Origin: Desulfobulbus sp.
Lineage (GTDB): Bacteria > Desulfobacterota > Desulfobulbia > Desulfobulbales > Desulfobulbaceae
Reading direction: 5' to 3'
Assembly (NCBI GenBank): GCA_030602145.1
Contig: JAUWAH010000010.1
Location: 1 to 15,704 of the forward strand
Length of the DNA: 15,704 nucleotides
Shown piece after piece: positions 5,996 through 14,500 of this stretch. The notes beneath the pieces are model-generated. The model was not told the origin of the DNA. It made no database searches and saw only the letters and a list, made by a program, of their open reading frames with translations. The first letter of the stretch is position 1; the number at the start of each line of letters is the position of its first letter. The position numbers and the translations under genes are program-made.

Positions 5996-6967
5996 ATGCT
6001 GCCGCGAACCATTCTTGTCGTTTTCACCTGTCTGCTCGTCCTCCTTTCCTCCCTTGCGTTCGCCAGCGTGGTCGACCGCAGTGTCGCCATCGTCAACGAC
6101 GACACCATTACCCTCTCCGAGGTCAACGAACTGGGCAGGTCCCTGTTTAAAAAAATCGCCGAGGAGACTCCCCCTGAGAGGCTGGCCGAAACCCTGGCGC
6201 AGGCTCGACGGTCGGTGATCGAGAAGCTGATCGAAAAAAAGCTCGTGATCCAGGAAGCCAAGAAACTCAACATCCAGGTAAGCGACCAGGAGGTTGACAA
6301 CGCGTTCCATCGGGTCGTGGCCAACAATCAGACCACCGTGGAACAGTTCCGCAAGGAACTCGGCGCCATGGGAGTGAATGAACAGCAATACCGCGAGGAA
6401 CTGCGCGACCAGCTGCTGAGTTCGAAGCTGATCAACCACGAAGTCCGCACCAAGGTGGTTATCCCCGAGGAAACCGTCCTCGAATACTACAACACCCATT
6501 TCACCACCACCGTCGGCGGTGGCGAATACCACATTCTGCACATCGGCTGCATGTGGGGAGGCGAGACCAGCGCCACCCAAGAGGAAGCCCTGGACAAGGC
6601 GGAAAAAGCCCACAAACTGGCCCTGCAAGGAAAGAATTTCAAAGAGTTGGCCCAACAGTACTCCGACCTTCCCTCCGCTGCCGACGGAGGTGACCTGGGA
6701 ACCTTCCGGCAGGATGAACTGGCCGACTATATCCGGGACGCCGTTGTTCGGCTTAAACCCGGCGAAGTCAGCCCTATGGTCACCACCGACAACGGCTACC
6801 ATTTTTTCAAACTGGTGACCAGCCAGGAAGGGAAGGTCGTAGCCCACGAGCCCTACGAATCGGTCAAGGACCAGATCCGGGAAAGAATGTACCAGCAGGC
6901 CATGGAGCAACGATTCAAGGAGTGGTTGACCTCCATCCGCACCAAGGCTTATATCAAGATTCTATAA
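5996..6967 (+). CDS. SurA-like periplasmic peptidyl-prolyl isomerase/chaperone
   Basis: The 323-residue protein has a signal peptide (residues 1-24, cleavage likely after AFA). A SurA-type N-terminal domain follows, beginning VVDRSVAIVNDDTITLSEVN, with a long helical chaperone region to about residue 165. One parvulin PpiC domain lies at about 177-275, marked by YHILHIG, GGDLGTF (231-237) and GYHFFKL (267-273). A C-terminal helix closes the protein. SurA assists folding and delivery of outer-membrane proteins in the periplasm; the E. coli form has two parvulin domains, so this is a shorter single-domain version like those common in this group. No Shine-Dalgarno sequence is visible before the ATG, but the signal peptide begins at once and no alternative is better. 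It is divergent from the FlgC-like gene and 124 bases before rodZ. Confidence 0.92.
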   Translation: MLPRTILVVFTCLLVLLSSLAFASVVDRSVAIVNDDTITLSEVNELGRSLFKKIAEETPPERLAETLAQARRSVIEKLIEKKLVIQEAKKLNIQVSDQEVDNAFHRVVANNQTTVEQFRKELGAMGVNEQQYREELRDQLLSSKLINHEVRTKVVIPEETVLEYYNTHFTTTVGGGEYHILHIGCMWGGETSATQEEALDKAEKAHKLALQGKNFKELAQQYSDLPSAADGGDLGTFRQDELADYIRDAVVRLKPGEVSPMVTTDNGYHFFKLVTSQEGKVVAHEPYESVKDQIRERMYQQAMEQRFKEWLTSIRTKAYIKIL

Positions 6968-7085
6968 GGAAAGACCGGTCCCAGAGCCCGATCAGCCAAC
7001 ACTGGTGGGCCGCTACTTGAGATAGAGCGCCCGACGCCCGCACCGATTACCCTTTCACGTTTCCCGGCCCCTGACTCTGATCATC

Positions 7086-7099
7086 GTTTGCATGCAAAC
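7086..7099. repeat. 14-bp perfect palindrome over the rodZ start codon
   Basis: GTTTGCATGCAAAC is a perfect palindrome centred on the ATG at 7092. With no unpaired centre it would act as a double-stranded protein site rather than an RNA hairpin. One such palindrome is expected by chance in a window of this size, so only its position makes it notable. Confidence 0.4.
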
Positions 7100-7889
7100 C
7101 GAGCTAATGCCCTCACCCGTTCCGGACGATCCACCACCGATCGGCAAACAACTCAAGCAGCTGCGGCAAGCCAAGTCCCTGATGCTGGAGGATGCGGCGG
7201 CCGCAACCAAAATCGCCCGCGCCAATCTCCAGGCCATCGAGGCCATGGAGTACGGCAAACTACCGGCCGACCCCTTCCTCCGTGGTCAAATCATGCTGTA
7301 TGGCAACTTCCTGGGCATGGATGGCCGCTTGGCCGCCGACCGGTTCATCATCGAACGGGATGGCAACAATACACCGGCCTCCTCTGCCCTGCTCAGCAGC
7401 CTACGTCACCATTCGCTGGCTCCCAAAAAGCTGGCCGAGCCAACCCATATCTCCTCGGCCACCCTTGCCGTCATTCTGCTGACTCTGATCGTCGTGTCCT
7501 TCAGCGGTTTCTGCCTGTACTTCTCCTGGAATCCCTTTGCCTTTCTCACCGGCAAAGCCCTGCCCCATTCCGCCACCACGACGAATGCCTTCCACCCGGC
7601 GGATCCGGCCAGCGGCAACGGCAACGGCCACACGACCAAGGCTCTTCAGGTTGACGCCTTTTTTCGTCAGAATGACACCATCATCGTAACCGTGGACAAC
7701 AAACCGACCGTAGCTCAACAGCAGAGCAAGGGAGCAACCGCCCGATGGGAGGCGGAGCAACAGATTCTGCTGGAATTCTCCCAGCCCGACAGCGCCGAAC
7801 TGCAGCTCAACGGTATGCCGGTCCCCTTTCCCGAAAACGTCAATGGCCGTTATACGCTCCGCCTGCCCTCCTCAGCATCCACTCCATGA
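7092..7889 (+). CDS. rodZ: RodZ-like cell-shape protein with N-terminal helix-turn-helix
   Basis: The 265-residue protein has the RodZ layout. A cytoplasmic helix-turn-helix domain lies at about 15-88 (IGKQLKQLRQAKSLMLEDAA, then YGKLPADPFLRGQIMLYGNFLG). A basic linker follows, then one membrane segment (about 122-144, ISSATLAVILLTLIVV) and a periplasmic C-terminal domain (about 185-258). That domain has the repeated strand pattern of the RodZ C-terminal family: VDAFFRQNDTIIVTVDN, ending NGRYTLRLP. RodZ links MreB filaments to the membrane and the elongation machinery; its helix-turn-helix binds MreB. A Ser/Asn/Gly-rich stretch (160-182) looks like a flexible spacer. There is no Shine-Dalgarno sequence; ATG 7107 (residue 6) is an alternative with only a weak GAG before it. 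The stop overlaps recO by 4 bases. Confidence 0.9.
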   Translation: MQTELMPSPVPDDPPPIGKQLKQLRQAKSLMLEDAAAATKIARANLQAIEAMEYGKLPADPFLRGQIMLYGNFLGMDGRLAADRFIIERDGNNTPASSALLSSLRHHSLAPKKLAEPTHISSATLAVILLTLIVVSFSGFCLYFSWNPFAFLTGKALPHSATTTNAFHPADPASGNGNGHTTKALQVDAFFRQNDTIIVTVDNKPTVAQQQSKGATARWEAEQQILLEFSQPDSAELQLNGMPVPFPENVNGRYTLRLPSSASTP

Positions 7890-8698
7890 ACCTCCGCACC
7901 ACCTGCGGGATTGTACTGCGTATCGTCGGCCACGGGGAATCGGATAAACTGGTCACCTTCTACAGCCCTGATCTCGGTCGCGTCACCGGTATCGCCAAGG
8001 GGGCCAGGAAAAGCAAGCGTCGATTTGTCAACAAACTCGAAGAATTCACGCTGCTCCAACTCGACTATCGCCTCCCCAGACGTCAGACGGGCTTGCTGCT
8101 GATCAGCGAGGCGGAGGTACTGACCGCCCACCTAATCCTGCGTACCGATTTCCGCCGGTATGCAGCGGCGATGTATATCTGCGAACTCCTCATCCGCTTC
8201 ACCCGTGACAACGACCCCGACCTGAAGCTCTTCGCTCTGCTGCGATGGGCGCTTGCCTCCCTGCACCGGGCAAAAAATCCACTCAAGATCGTGCTTCTGG
8301 CTCACCTGCATCTCCTTGAGGTGGCCGGCTACCGGCCGGATCTCCATCGGTGCGCCTCGTGCCGGCAGGCAGTCGGGCCGGGGCGCAACTATCAGCTCCA
8401 ACCGGTCGCCGGCGGGCTCCTCTGCGATCTGTGCACAGCCGGCCATGGCACGCACCTCCCCCGGATGTCGATTCAAACAGTCAGCCTGCTTGCCGGAGCG
8501 CAAACCTTGACCCTCGACCGGCTCGATCGGCTACAATTTCCCCGTCAGGTCCTGGTCGGAGCGGCCACCGCCCTGTATCACTTCTCCATCCACCTGCTGC
8601 AACAGGATCTCCATGCTTGGACTGTCCTTCGGGCACTCACCACCGAGGGCCAAACCTACCCGGCCGCTGGCCGAAACGGTATCGGTCCTCCGGGATGA
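7886..8698 (+). CDS. recO: DNA repair protein RecO
   Basis: RecO helps load RecA onto SSB-coated single-stranded DNA with RecR and RecF, in recombinational gap repair. The 270-residue protein shows the N-terminal OB-fold (GIVLRIVGHGESDKLVTFYS, then GRVTGIAKGARKSKRRF, about 8-47) and a helical centre with LLAHLHLLEVAGYRPDL (137-153). A four-cysteine zinc site follows (Cys156, Cys159, Cys180, Cys183: CASC and LCDLC). Length is typical. The frame is open back to 7745, inside rodZ in another frame. ATG 7886 begins the family homology and forms an ATGA overlap with the rodZ stop, so coupling to rodZ probably replaces an independent ribosome site. The C-terminal tail after about residue 245 is less typical. 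Confidence 0.96.
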   Translation: MNLRTTCGIVLRIVGHGESDKLVTFYSPDLGRVTGIAKGARKSKRRFVNKLEEFTLLQLDYRLPRRQTGLLLISEAEVLTAHLILRTDFRRYAAAMYICELLIRFTRDNDPDLKLFALLRWALASLHRAKNPLKIVLLAHLHLLEVAGYRPDLHRCASCRQAVGPGRNYQLQPVAGGLLCDLCTAGHGTHLPRMSIQTVSLLAGAQTLTLDRLDRLQFPRQVLVGAATALYHFSIHLLQQDLHAWTVLRALTTEGQTYPAAGRNGIGPPG

Positions 8699-8747
8699 CC
8701 GCAGCACCATTCTCGTTGTCATTTTCAACAATTAGAAGAGATGAGGC

Positions 8748-8774
8748 TTGACGGGACCCGGTTTTTCATTTAAT
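8748..8774 (+). promoter_or_regulatory. Possible promoter upstream of the NdvB-like gene
   Basis: TTGACG (8748-8753) and TTTAAT (8769-8774) are good -35 and -10 matches, but the spacing is 15 bases, two short of ideal. It lies in the 211-base gap between recO and the NdvB-like gene. Nothing else was recognised in that gap: no stable terminator and no convincing small gene. Confidence 0.3.
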
Positions 8775-8909
8775 CATCGCTCAGTCCGCTGCCGGAGTGC
8801 ATCCGCTCCCCAGCCGTGTTTCCAAGATTATAGGTTTTTGTCGACAGGGAACATCCGTTCCATGTACCGTTCTTTCCGCCCGTAACTATTCTCACCCGAC
8901 TCGCATTCT

Positions 8910-11537
8910 ATGAACCGTTCCGGCCTGATCATCACCTTTATCATGGGCTGCCTCGCCGTCCTTCTCTGGAAGGTGGTCAATGCTCCCAATATAGAGCCTT
9001 CCTGGCCTTCGAAGATCCAGGGCTTCTGCTTTTCACCGTTTCGCGAAGGCCAGTCTCCGAGCAAGCAGATCTATCCAACCGTCGAACAGATTGATCGCGA
9101 CCTGGCGATCCTGGCCGGCGATGTCCACGCCATCCGGGCCTATACCGTCGAGGACACCCTCGCCGAGATCCCCCGCCTGGCCGCCGCCCGCGGCCTCAAT
9201 GTCGTTCTTGGAGCCTGGATCACCCGCGACAACCCAAGGAATGACGAAGAGATCGACAAGCTGATCACAATTTACCGGGAGAACCACCGCAGCATCATCC
9301 GGGTGCTGGTCGGCAACGAAGTCCTGCTGCGCACCGATCAAACCGTGGATCAGATGATCAAGCATATCGCGACCGCCAAGAAATCGATATGGGCACCGGT
9401 GAGCACTGCCGAACCCTGGCACGTCTGGTTGGAGAACCCCAAGCTGGTCGAGCATGTCGATTTTATCGCCGTCCATCTCCTCCCCTACTGGGAGGGGCTG
9501 TCCGTGGACGAGGCCGTCGACTACTGCGTCATGCGCTACAATGAACTCAAGCAGGCCTACCCCGGCAAGGAGATCGTCATCACCGAGGTGGGATGGCCGA
9601 GCGGCGGCCGCATCCGCCAAAAGGCCGTGGCCAGCCCCGCCAATCAGGCCAAGTTTCTCCGCCGTTTTCTCGATGTGGCGGAAAAGAACAACTACACCTA
9701 CTACATCATGGAAGCCTTTGACCAGATCTGGAAAAAGAATCTGGAGGGCGAGGCGGGAGCCCTGTGGGGCGTCTACAACGATGAGCGGCAGCCGAAATTC
9801 GAGTTCATCGAGCCGGTCATTCCCATTCCCCATTGGCAGGAACTGGCGGCCATCAGCATTGTCCTGGCGGTCTTCATTCTCCTGCTCCTGTTCCGCGACA
9901 GCAAGGGGCTGCTCGATCGCGGCCGCGGCTTTCTGGCCCTCATCGCCTACATCATCACCACCTTCGCCGTTTGGCTTGTCTATGATTTCCAGCAGCAGTA
10001 CATGACTCCTACCAGGCTGGCTGTGGGCATAGTGCTGCTCTTCGCCGCCACCGGCGCCATCCTGGTCATTCTTGCCGAGGCCCACGAATGGGCGGAATCT
10101 CTCTGGATCAGAAAATGGCGGCGGTTGCCTGCGCCGACACCGCCGGAGGCGGTCGCCGATGACGAACTGCCCATGGTGTCGGTCCATGTACCCGCCTACA
10201 ACGAACCGCCGGACATGATGATCGACACCATCAACGCCCTGGCTGCCTTGGATTATCCCCGTTTCGAGGTCCTGATCATCGACAACAACACCAAGGATCC
10301 GGAGATCTGGGAACCGGTGGCCGCCCACTGCCAAACCCTGGGGCCACGCTTCCGCTTCTTCCATGTCGACCCGCTCGCCGGCTTCAAGGCCGGGGCCCTC
10401 AACTATGCGCTGCGTCACACCGACCCCGCGGCGGAGGTGGTGGCGGTGATCGACAGCGATTACATAGTCGAACCCAACTGGCTGCGCGCCCTGGTGCCGC
10501 AATTCTCCGACGAGAACATGGCCATTGTCCAGGCGCCGCAGGACTATCGCGACGGCGACGAAAACACCTTCAAGGCGATGTGCCTGGCCGAGTATCGGGG
10601 ATTTTTCCAGATCGGCATGGTGACCCGCAACGAACGCAATGCCATTATCCAGCACGGCACCATGACCATGGTCCGACGGCAGGTACTCGACGAGGTCGGC
10701 GGCTGGGCCGAATGGTGCATCACCGAGGATGCGGAACTGGGGCTGCGGATTTTCGAAAAAGGCTATGCGGCCAGCTACACTCCCTACAGTTTCGGCAAGG
10801 GCTTGATGCCGGACACCTTCATCGATTACAAGAAACAGCGGTTTCGCTGGGCCTATGGTTCGGTGCTCATTCTCCGCCACCACATGATGGCGATGCTGGG
10901 CTTGAAAAAAACGAATCTCACCAGAGGCCAGAGGTACCACTTCCTGGCCGGCTGGCTGCCGTGGTTCGCCGACGGCGTCAACATGCTGTTCAACATCCTG
11001 GCCCTCTGCTGGTCTTTGGGCATGATCCTTTTCCCCGATTACCTGTCACCGCCCCATATCGTGTTCTCCCTCCTGCCGGTGACCCTTTTCTTTTTTAAGA
11101 GTTTGAAGATGTTCTTCCTCTACCGGACCAGGGTGACGGCTACCCGCCGGCAGAGCCTGGCCGCCGGACTCGCCGGCCTGGCGCTATCCCACACCATTGC
11201 CCGGGCCATGCTGACCGGCTTCATCACCCGGGGGATCGGCTTTTTCCGCACCCCGAAAAACGCCCGGGCCAACGCCTTCATCAAGGCATTGGGAGACGCC
11301 CGCGAGGAACTCCTGTTCTGCATAGCCCTGCTTCTGGCGATTTTCGGCGTGCTGCTGCGCAAGGACGCCGACATGCTCGACATCCACGTCTGGGTTGCGG
11401 TCCTGGCGATTCAGTCCATACCCTATGCCGCTGCGGTGGTGGTCTCGTTGATCAGCGGTCTGCCCAAGCTGCCGGCCAAACTGGTCGGTGTGATGGCGCC
11501 GCTCAAGGGAGTAGGGGAGGAGACGTTGAAGGATTAA
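8910..11537 (+). CDS. ndvB: NdvB-like beta-glucan synthase: GH17 domain fused to GT2
   Basis: The 875-residue membrane protein starts with an anchor (5-23). An extracytoplasmic GH17 domain follows (about 35-300), with acid/base Glu137 in LVGNEVLLR and nucleophile Glu226 in VITEVGWPSGG. Three membrane segments (about 311-328, 340-358, 368-388) lead to a cytoplasmic GT2 domain (about 420-650): VSVHVPAYNEPP, LIIDNN (455-460), DSD (515-517), TED (605-607) and QRFRW (643-647). More membrane segments lie at about 676-700, 715-735 and 800-850. This matches Pseudomonas NdvB, whose GH17 domain rearranges beta-1,3-glucans while the GT2 part polymerises glucose from UDP-glucose across the membrane. The product is probably a periplasmic or cyclic beta-glucan, though polymer linkage cannot be read here. 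No Shine-Dalgarno sequence precedes the ATG. Its stop overlaps that of the convergent SNF2 gene. Confidence 0.9.
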   Translation: MNRSGLIITFIMGCLAVLLWKVVNAPNIEPSWPSKIQGFCFSPFREGQSPSKQIYPTVEQIDRDLAILAGDVHAIRAYTVEDTLAEIPRLAAARGLNVVLGAWITRDNPRNDEEIDKLITIYRENHRSIIRVLVGNEVLLRTDQTVDQMIKHIATAKKSIWAPVSTAEPWHVWLENPKLVEHVDFIAVHLLPYWEGLSVDEAVDYCVMRYNELKQAYPGKEIVITEVGWPSGGRIRQKAVASPANQAKFLRRFLDVAEKNNYTYYIMEAFDQIWKKNLEGEAGALWGVYNDERQPKFEFIEPVIPIPHWQELAAISIVLAVFILLLLFRDSKGLLDRGRGFLALIAYIITTFAVWLVYDFQQQYMTPTRLAVGIVLLFAATGAILVILAEAHEWAESLWIRKWRRLPAPTPPEAVADDELPMVSVHVPAYNEPPDMMIDTINALAALDYPRFEVLIIDNNTKDPEIWEPVAAHCQTLGPRFRFFHVDPLAGFKAGALNYALRHTDPAAEVVAVIDSDYIVEPNWLRALVPQFSDENMAIVQAPQDYRDGDENTFKAMCLAEYRGFFQIGMVTRNERNAIIQHGTMTMVRRQVLDEVGGWAEWCITEDAELGLRIFEKGYAASYTPYSFGKGLMPDTFIDYKKQRFRWAYGSVLILRHHMMAMLGLKKTNLTRGQRYHFLAGWLPWFADGVNMLFNILALCWSLGMILFPDYLSPPHIVFSLLPVTLFFFKSLKMFFLYRTRVTATRRQSLAAGLAGLALSHTIARAMLTGFITRGIGFFRTPKNARANAFIKALGDAREELLFCIALLLAIFGVLLRKDADMLDIHVWVAVLAIQSIPYAAAVVVSLISGLPKLPAKLVGVMAPLKGVGEETLKD

Positions 11538-14500
11538 CCGGAACGGATCAGTTCGAGCAGTTCCTCGGCGCTGATCCGGGTGCTGACATCGGCACCCTCA
11601 AGAAGGGAGTTGGCAAGATCGCGCTTTTCCTGATGCAGGTGGACGATCTTTTCTTCGATGGTATTGGCGGTCACCAGCCGGTACACCGTGACCGGTCGCT
11701 TCTGGCCAATCCGGTGCGCCCGGTCAGCGGCCTGGTCCTCGACAGCCGGATTCCACCACGGATCCATATGGATGACGTAATCGGCTGCGGTCAGGTTCAG
11801 CCCCAACCCACCCGCCTTCAGGCTGATCAAGAACAGTTCCCCCTCCCCCGCCTGAAAACTCTCCACCTGCTGCTGCCGCTCCTTGGGTGGCGTGGCGCCA
11901 TCCAGGTACTTATAGGAAATCTGCCGTTGGTCGAGAAAGGCCCTGATCAGGGCCAGATGGCCGGTGAACTGGCTGAACACCAGGGCCTTGTGGCCTCCGC
12001 CGAGCAGTTCCTCGACCGTCTCGGCAAACACCTGCAGTTTGGTTGAGGGGATGTCTATCTGTTCGTTGATCAATCTTGGATTGCAGCAGGCCCGCCGTAA
12101 GCGCATGATTTCCGCCAGGATGCGCAGATGCCGGCCAGCCTGTTCGCTGCTGCCCTCGATATTCTCGATTGCCTGTTGCCTGAGGGCCTCATAGAACCGC
12201 CTCTCATCGGGCTGCATCTCAACCCGCAGGGTGATTTCGGTCCGTGGTGGCAACTCCTCCAGGACCTGGGACTTGATCCGGCGAAGAATAAAGGGACGAA
12301 TCAGTTTCTTCAGGGTCCGCTTTGCCTCCCGATCATGGTGCTTTTCGATCGGTATGCCGAAACGGCGGTTGAACTGCTTGTAGGTGCCCAGCAGGCCGGG
12401 GTTGATGAACCCGAACAGGTTCCACAGTTCACCCAGGTGGTTCTCGATGGGTGTGCCGGTGGTGATCAGCCGGAACCGACCGTCCAGCCGCATCGCCGCC
12501 TTGGACCTTTTGGTGGCGGCATTCTTGATCGCCTGGGCCTCATCAAGGATGATCGACTGCCATTTGACCTGGGCCAGCAACTCGATTTCCTGCTGCATCA
12601 GGGTGTAACTGGTCACCAGGACATCGAACTTTCCCAGAGACGGGATGATCTCGTCCCGATTCGATTCGGAAAACATGTGGAAATGAAGGGTCGGCGCAAA
12701 CCGGTTCACTTCGGTCTCCCAATTCATGCATACCGAGGTGGGGGCTACCACCAGCGATGGCCCCTGGTGGGCCAGACTGAGGATCACGGTGATCGACTGC
12801 AGGGTCTTGCCCAATCCCATGTCGTCGGCCAGACAGGCTCCGACGCCGAGGTGGGCCAGCCGACTCATCCAGACAAACCCCTCCCGCTGATAATCGCGCA
12901 ACTCGGCTTTCAGGGTCGAGGGAATCTTCGGATTCAGTTGCTGGGACTCGGCAATCGCCTGAAGCCGCAATCGCCAGCCCTGATCGACTTTGGTCTGCGC
13001 CTGGCGGGTCAACTCCTCCAGGGCGATGGCGGCCAGCGGATGTATCCTGACCTCCAGCTCGTTGCCCGGCTGACTGGTTCCATAGAGGATAAGTTCTTCC
13101 AGCCGGTTGCGGAATTCCTGGGTCAGAGCCAAAAACTGTCCTTCTCCCATGGGAATGAACCGGCTGCGGGTCTCCCGGACCTTGTCCAGCAAGGTCTTGA
13201 GTTCCATCACTTCATCCTGATCGATATTGAGTTGCCCCGAAAGCGAAAACCAATCCTGCTGGCTGGTGCGAATATTGAGGTTCAACTGGTTGATCCCCGC
13301 TTGACGTCGAACCGCGAGTTTTTCCCCCTCCGGCCACTCGAGAACGACCCTTTCCCGTATTTCGTCGATCTCCAGTAACACCTGCAAACACTCTTCCGGG
13401 TCGACCAGATGCCACTCCCGCCGGTTTTCCTGTTCGAAATCGATGGCCAGATCGAGCATCGGGCAGGATTCTTCCACCTCCCTGGCCAACTGTTCTTCCA
13501 GACGCAGGTTGCGCTTGGTGCGCAGCCGTTTACCTTCGATTTCGCAGACCAGGTTGGCAACGCCGACGCCGGGCTTGAGATACGGCCCGCCATCGGTGAA
13601 AGGTCGAACAAACAGTTCGATGCGAAATCCGCTGCCATAGGGAATGATATGGATGCGAATGGTGGCGTCACTTTCCACCAGTTCGGCGTCCACGCCCTCG
13701 CCCGGCATGTCGATGGCCGAATGAACGGTCATGAAGGAGGCGATATTACCGATGGCGTCCAGTAGCTGACGGCTGGCAGCCATGGGGACCAGCAGCCCGT
13801 CAATTCCGGTTATCTGCGCGACCTTCCTGTGCTCCTCGCCAATTCTGACAATGCGGAAACGGGTGGGAGTTTCAGGCCAAACGGCGACGGAATCGTCACC
13901 GATCTGTTGAAGAAAATGAATAAAGAGCGCCTCGCCCCGCCGTTCCACCACCAGTTCCGGCTCTCCGGCAACAATCTCGACCGGTGTCTGCGGCGAGTGT
14001 TTGAGAAAAACCAGCGGATGCCCGATCAGGGCGGGAAGCGCCTCTTCAGGGTTGAAGGTGTAGCCGCCGTTCTTGGCACCAGTTCCTTCCTTCTGGTGCA
14101 GAGCCGCACAAAGAGCGCGGTCCTGGCCGGTCAGGTAATCGGCCTCCCGGTCGATCAGTAGCCGCTGATAGGCGATGCTCCGGCCCTTGGTCCAGCTGCC
14201 GGCCGCCGAACGCTTCTGCTCCTTGGGGGTCAGTTCCAGTGTGCCGTCGACATACTCGACCAGCCAGCACAGTCGGGTTGTTTGCTCGGGTTCACGGATG
14301 GAACTGGTTACCTCGATCAGTTCCTGGAGGCTCCTTTTCCAGGGTGCATCGGCCTGGATGATATGGGTGAGGAGGCGGCAATTGAGCCGCTCGGACAACT
14401 TCTGAGCCATCTCGCCCATGGCCGTTTGCTGGCTGTCAAAGGCAGCAAGCAATGCCGCCGATTCCATGGCCATCCAGAGAAACCCTTCGCCCAGGGCCCG

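Noticed and set aside
5283..6218. A 311-codon plus-strand frame spanning two intergenic gaps
   Set aside because: It runs antisense across the FlgC-like gene and overlaps the SurA-like gene in the wrong frame; no recognisable domain.
5969..6910. A 313-codon minus-strand frame
   Set aside because: It mirrors the SurA-like gene, whose signal peptide and parvulin motifs are on the plus strand.
6978..7012. GCCC...GGGC arms after the SurA-like gene, a possible terminator
   Set aside because: The arms are short, the interior unequal, and no T run follows.
9033..10940. A 635-codon open frame on the minus strand inside the ndvB-like gene
   Set aside because: It is antisense to an intact GH17-GT2 gene whose motifs are all in the plus frame. 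Its translation is low-complexity, rich in Gly, Asp, Val and His, as expected from the complement of a GC-rich gene.
12128..13378. A 416-codon plus-strand open frame
   Set aside because: It lies wholly inside the SNF2 gene on the other strand and shows no family motif; it is a GC-driven shadow.
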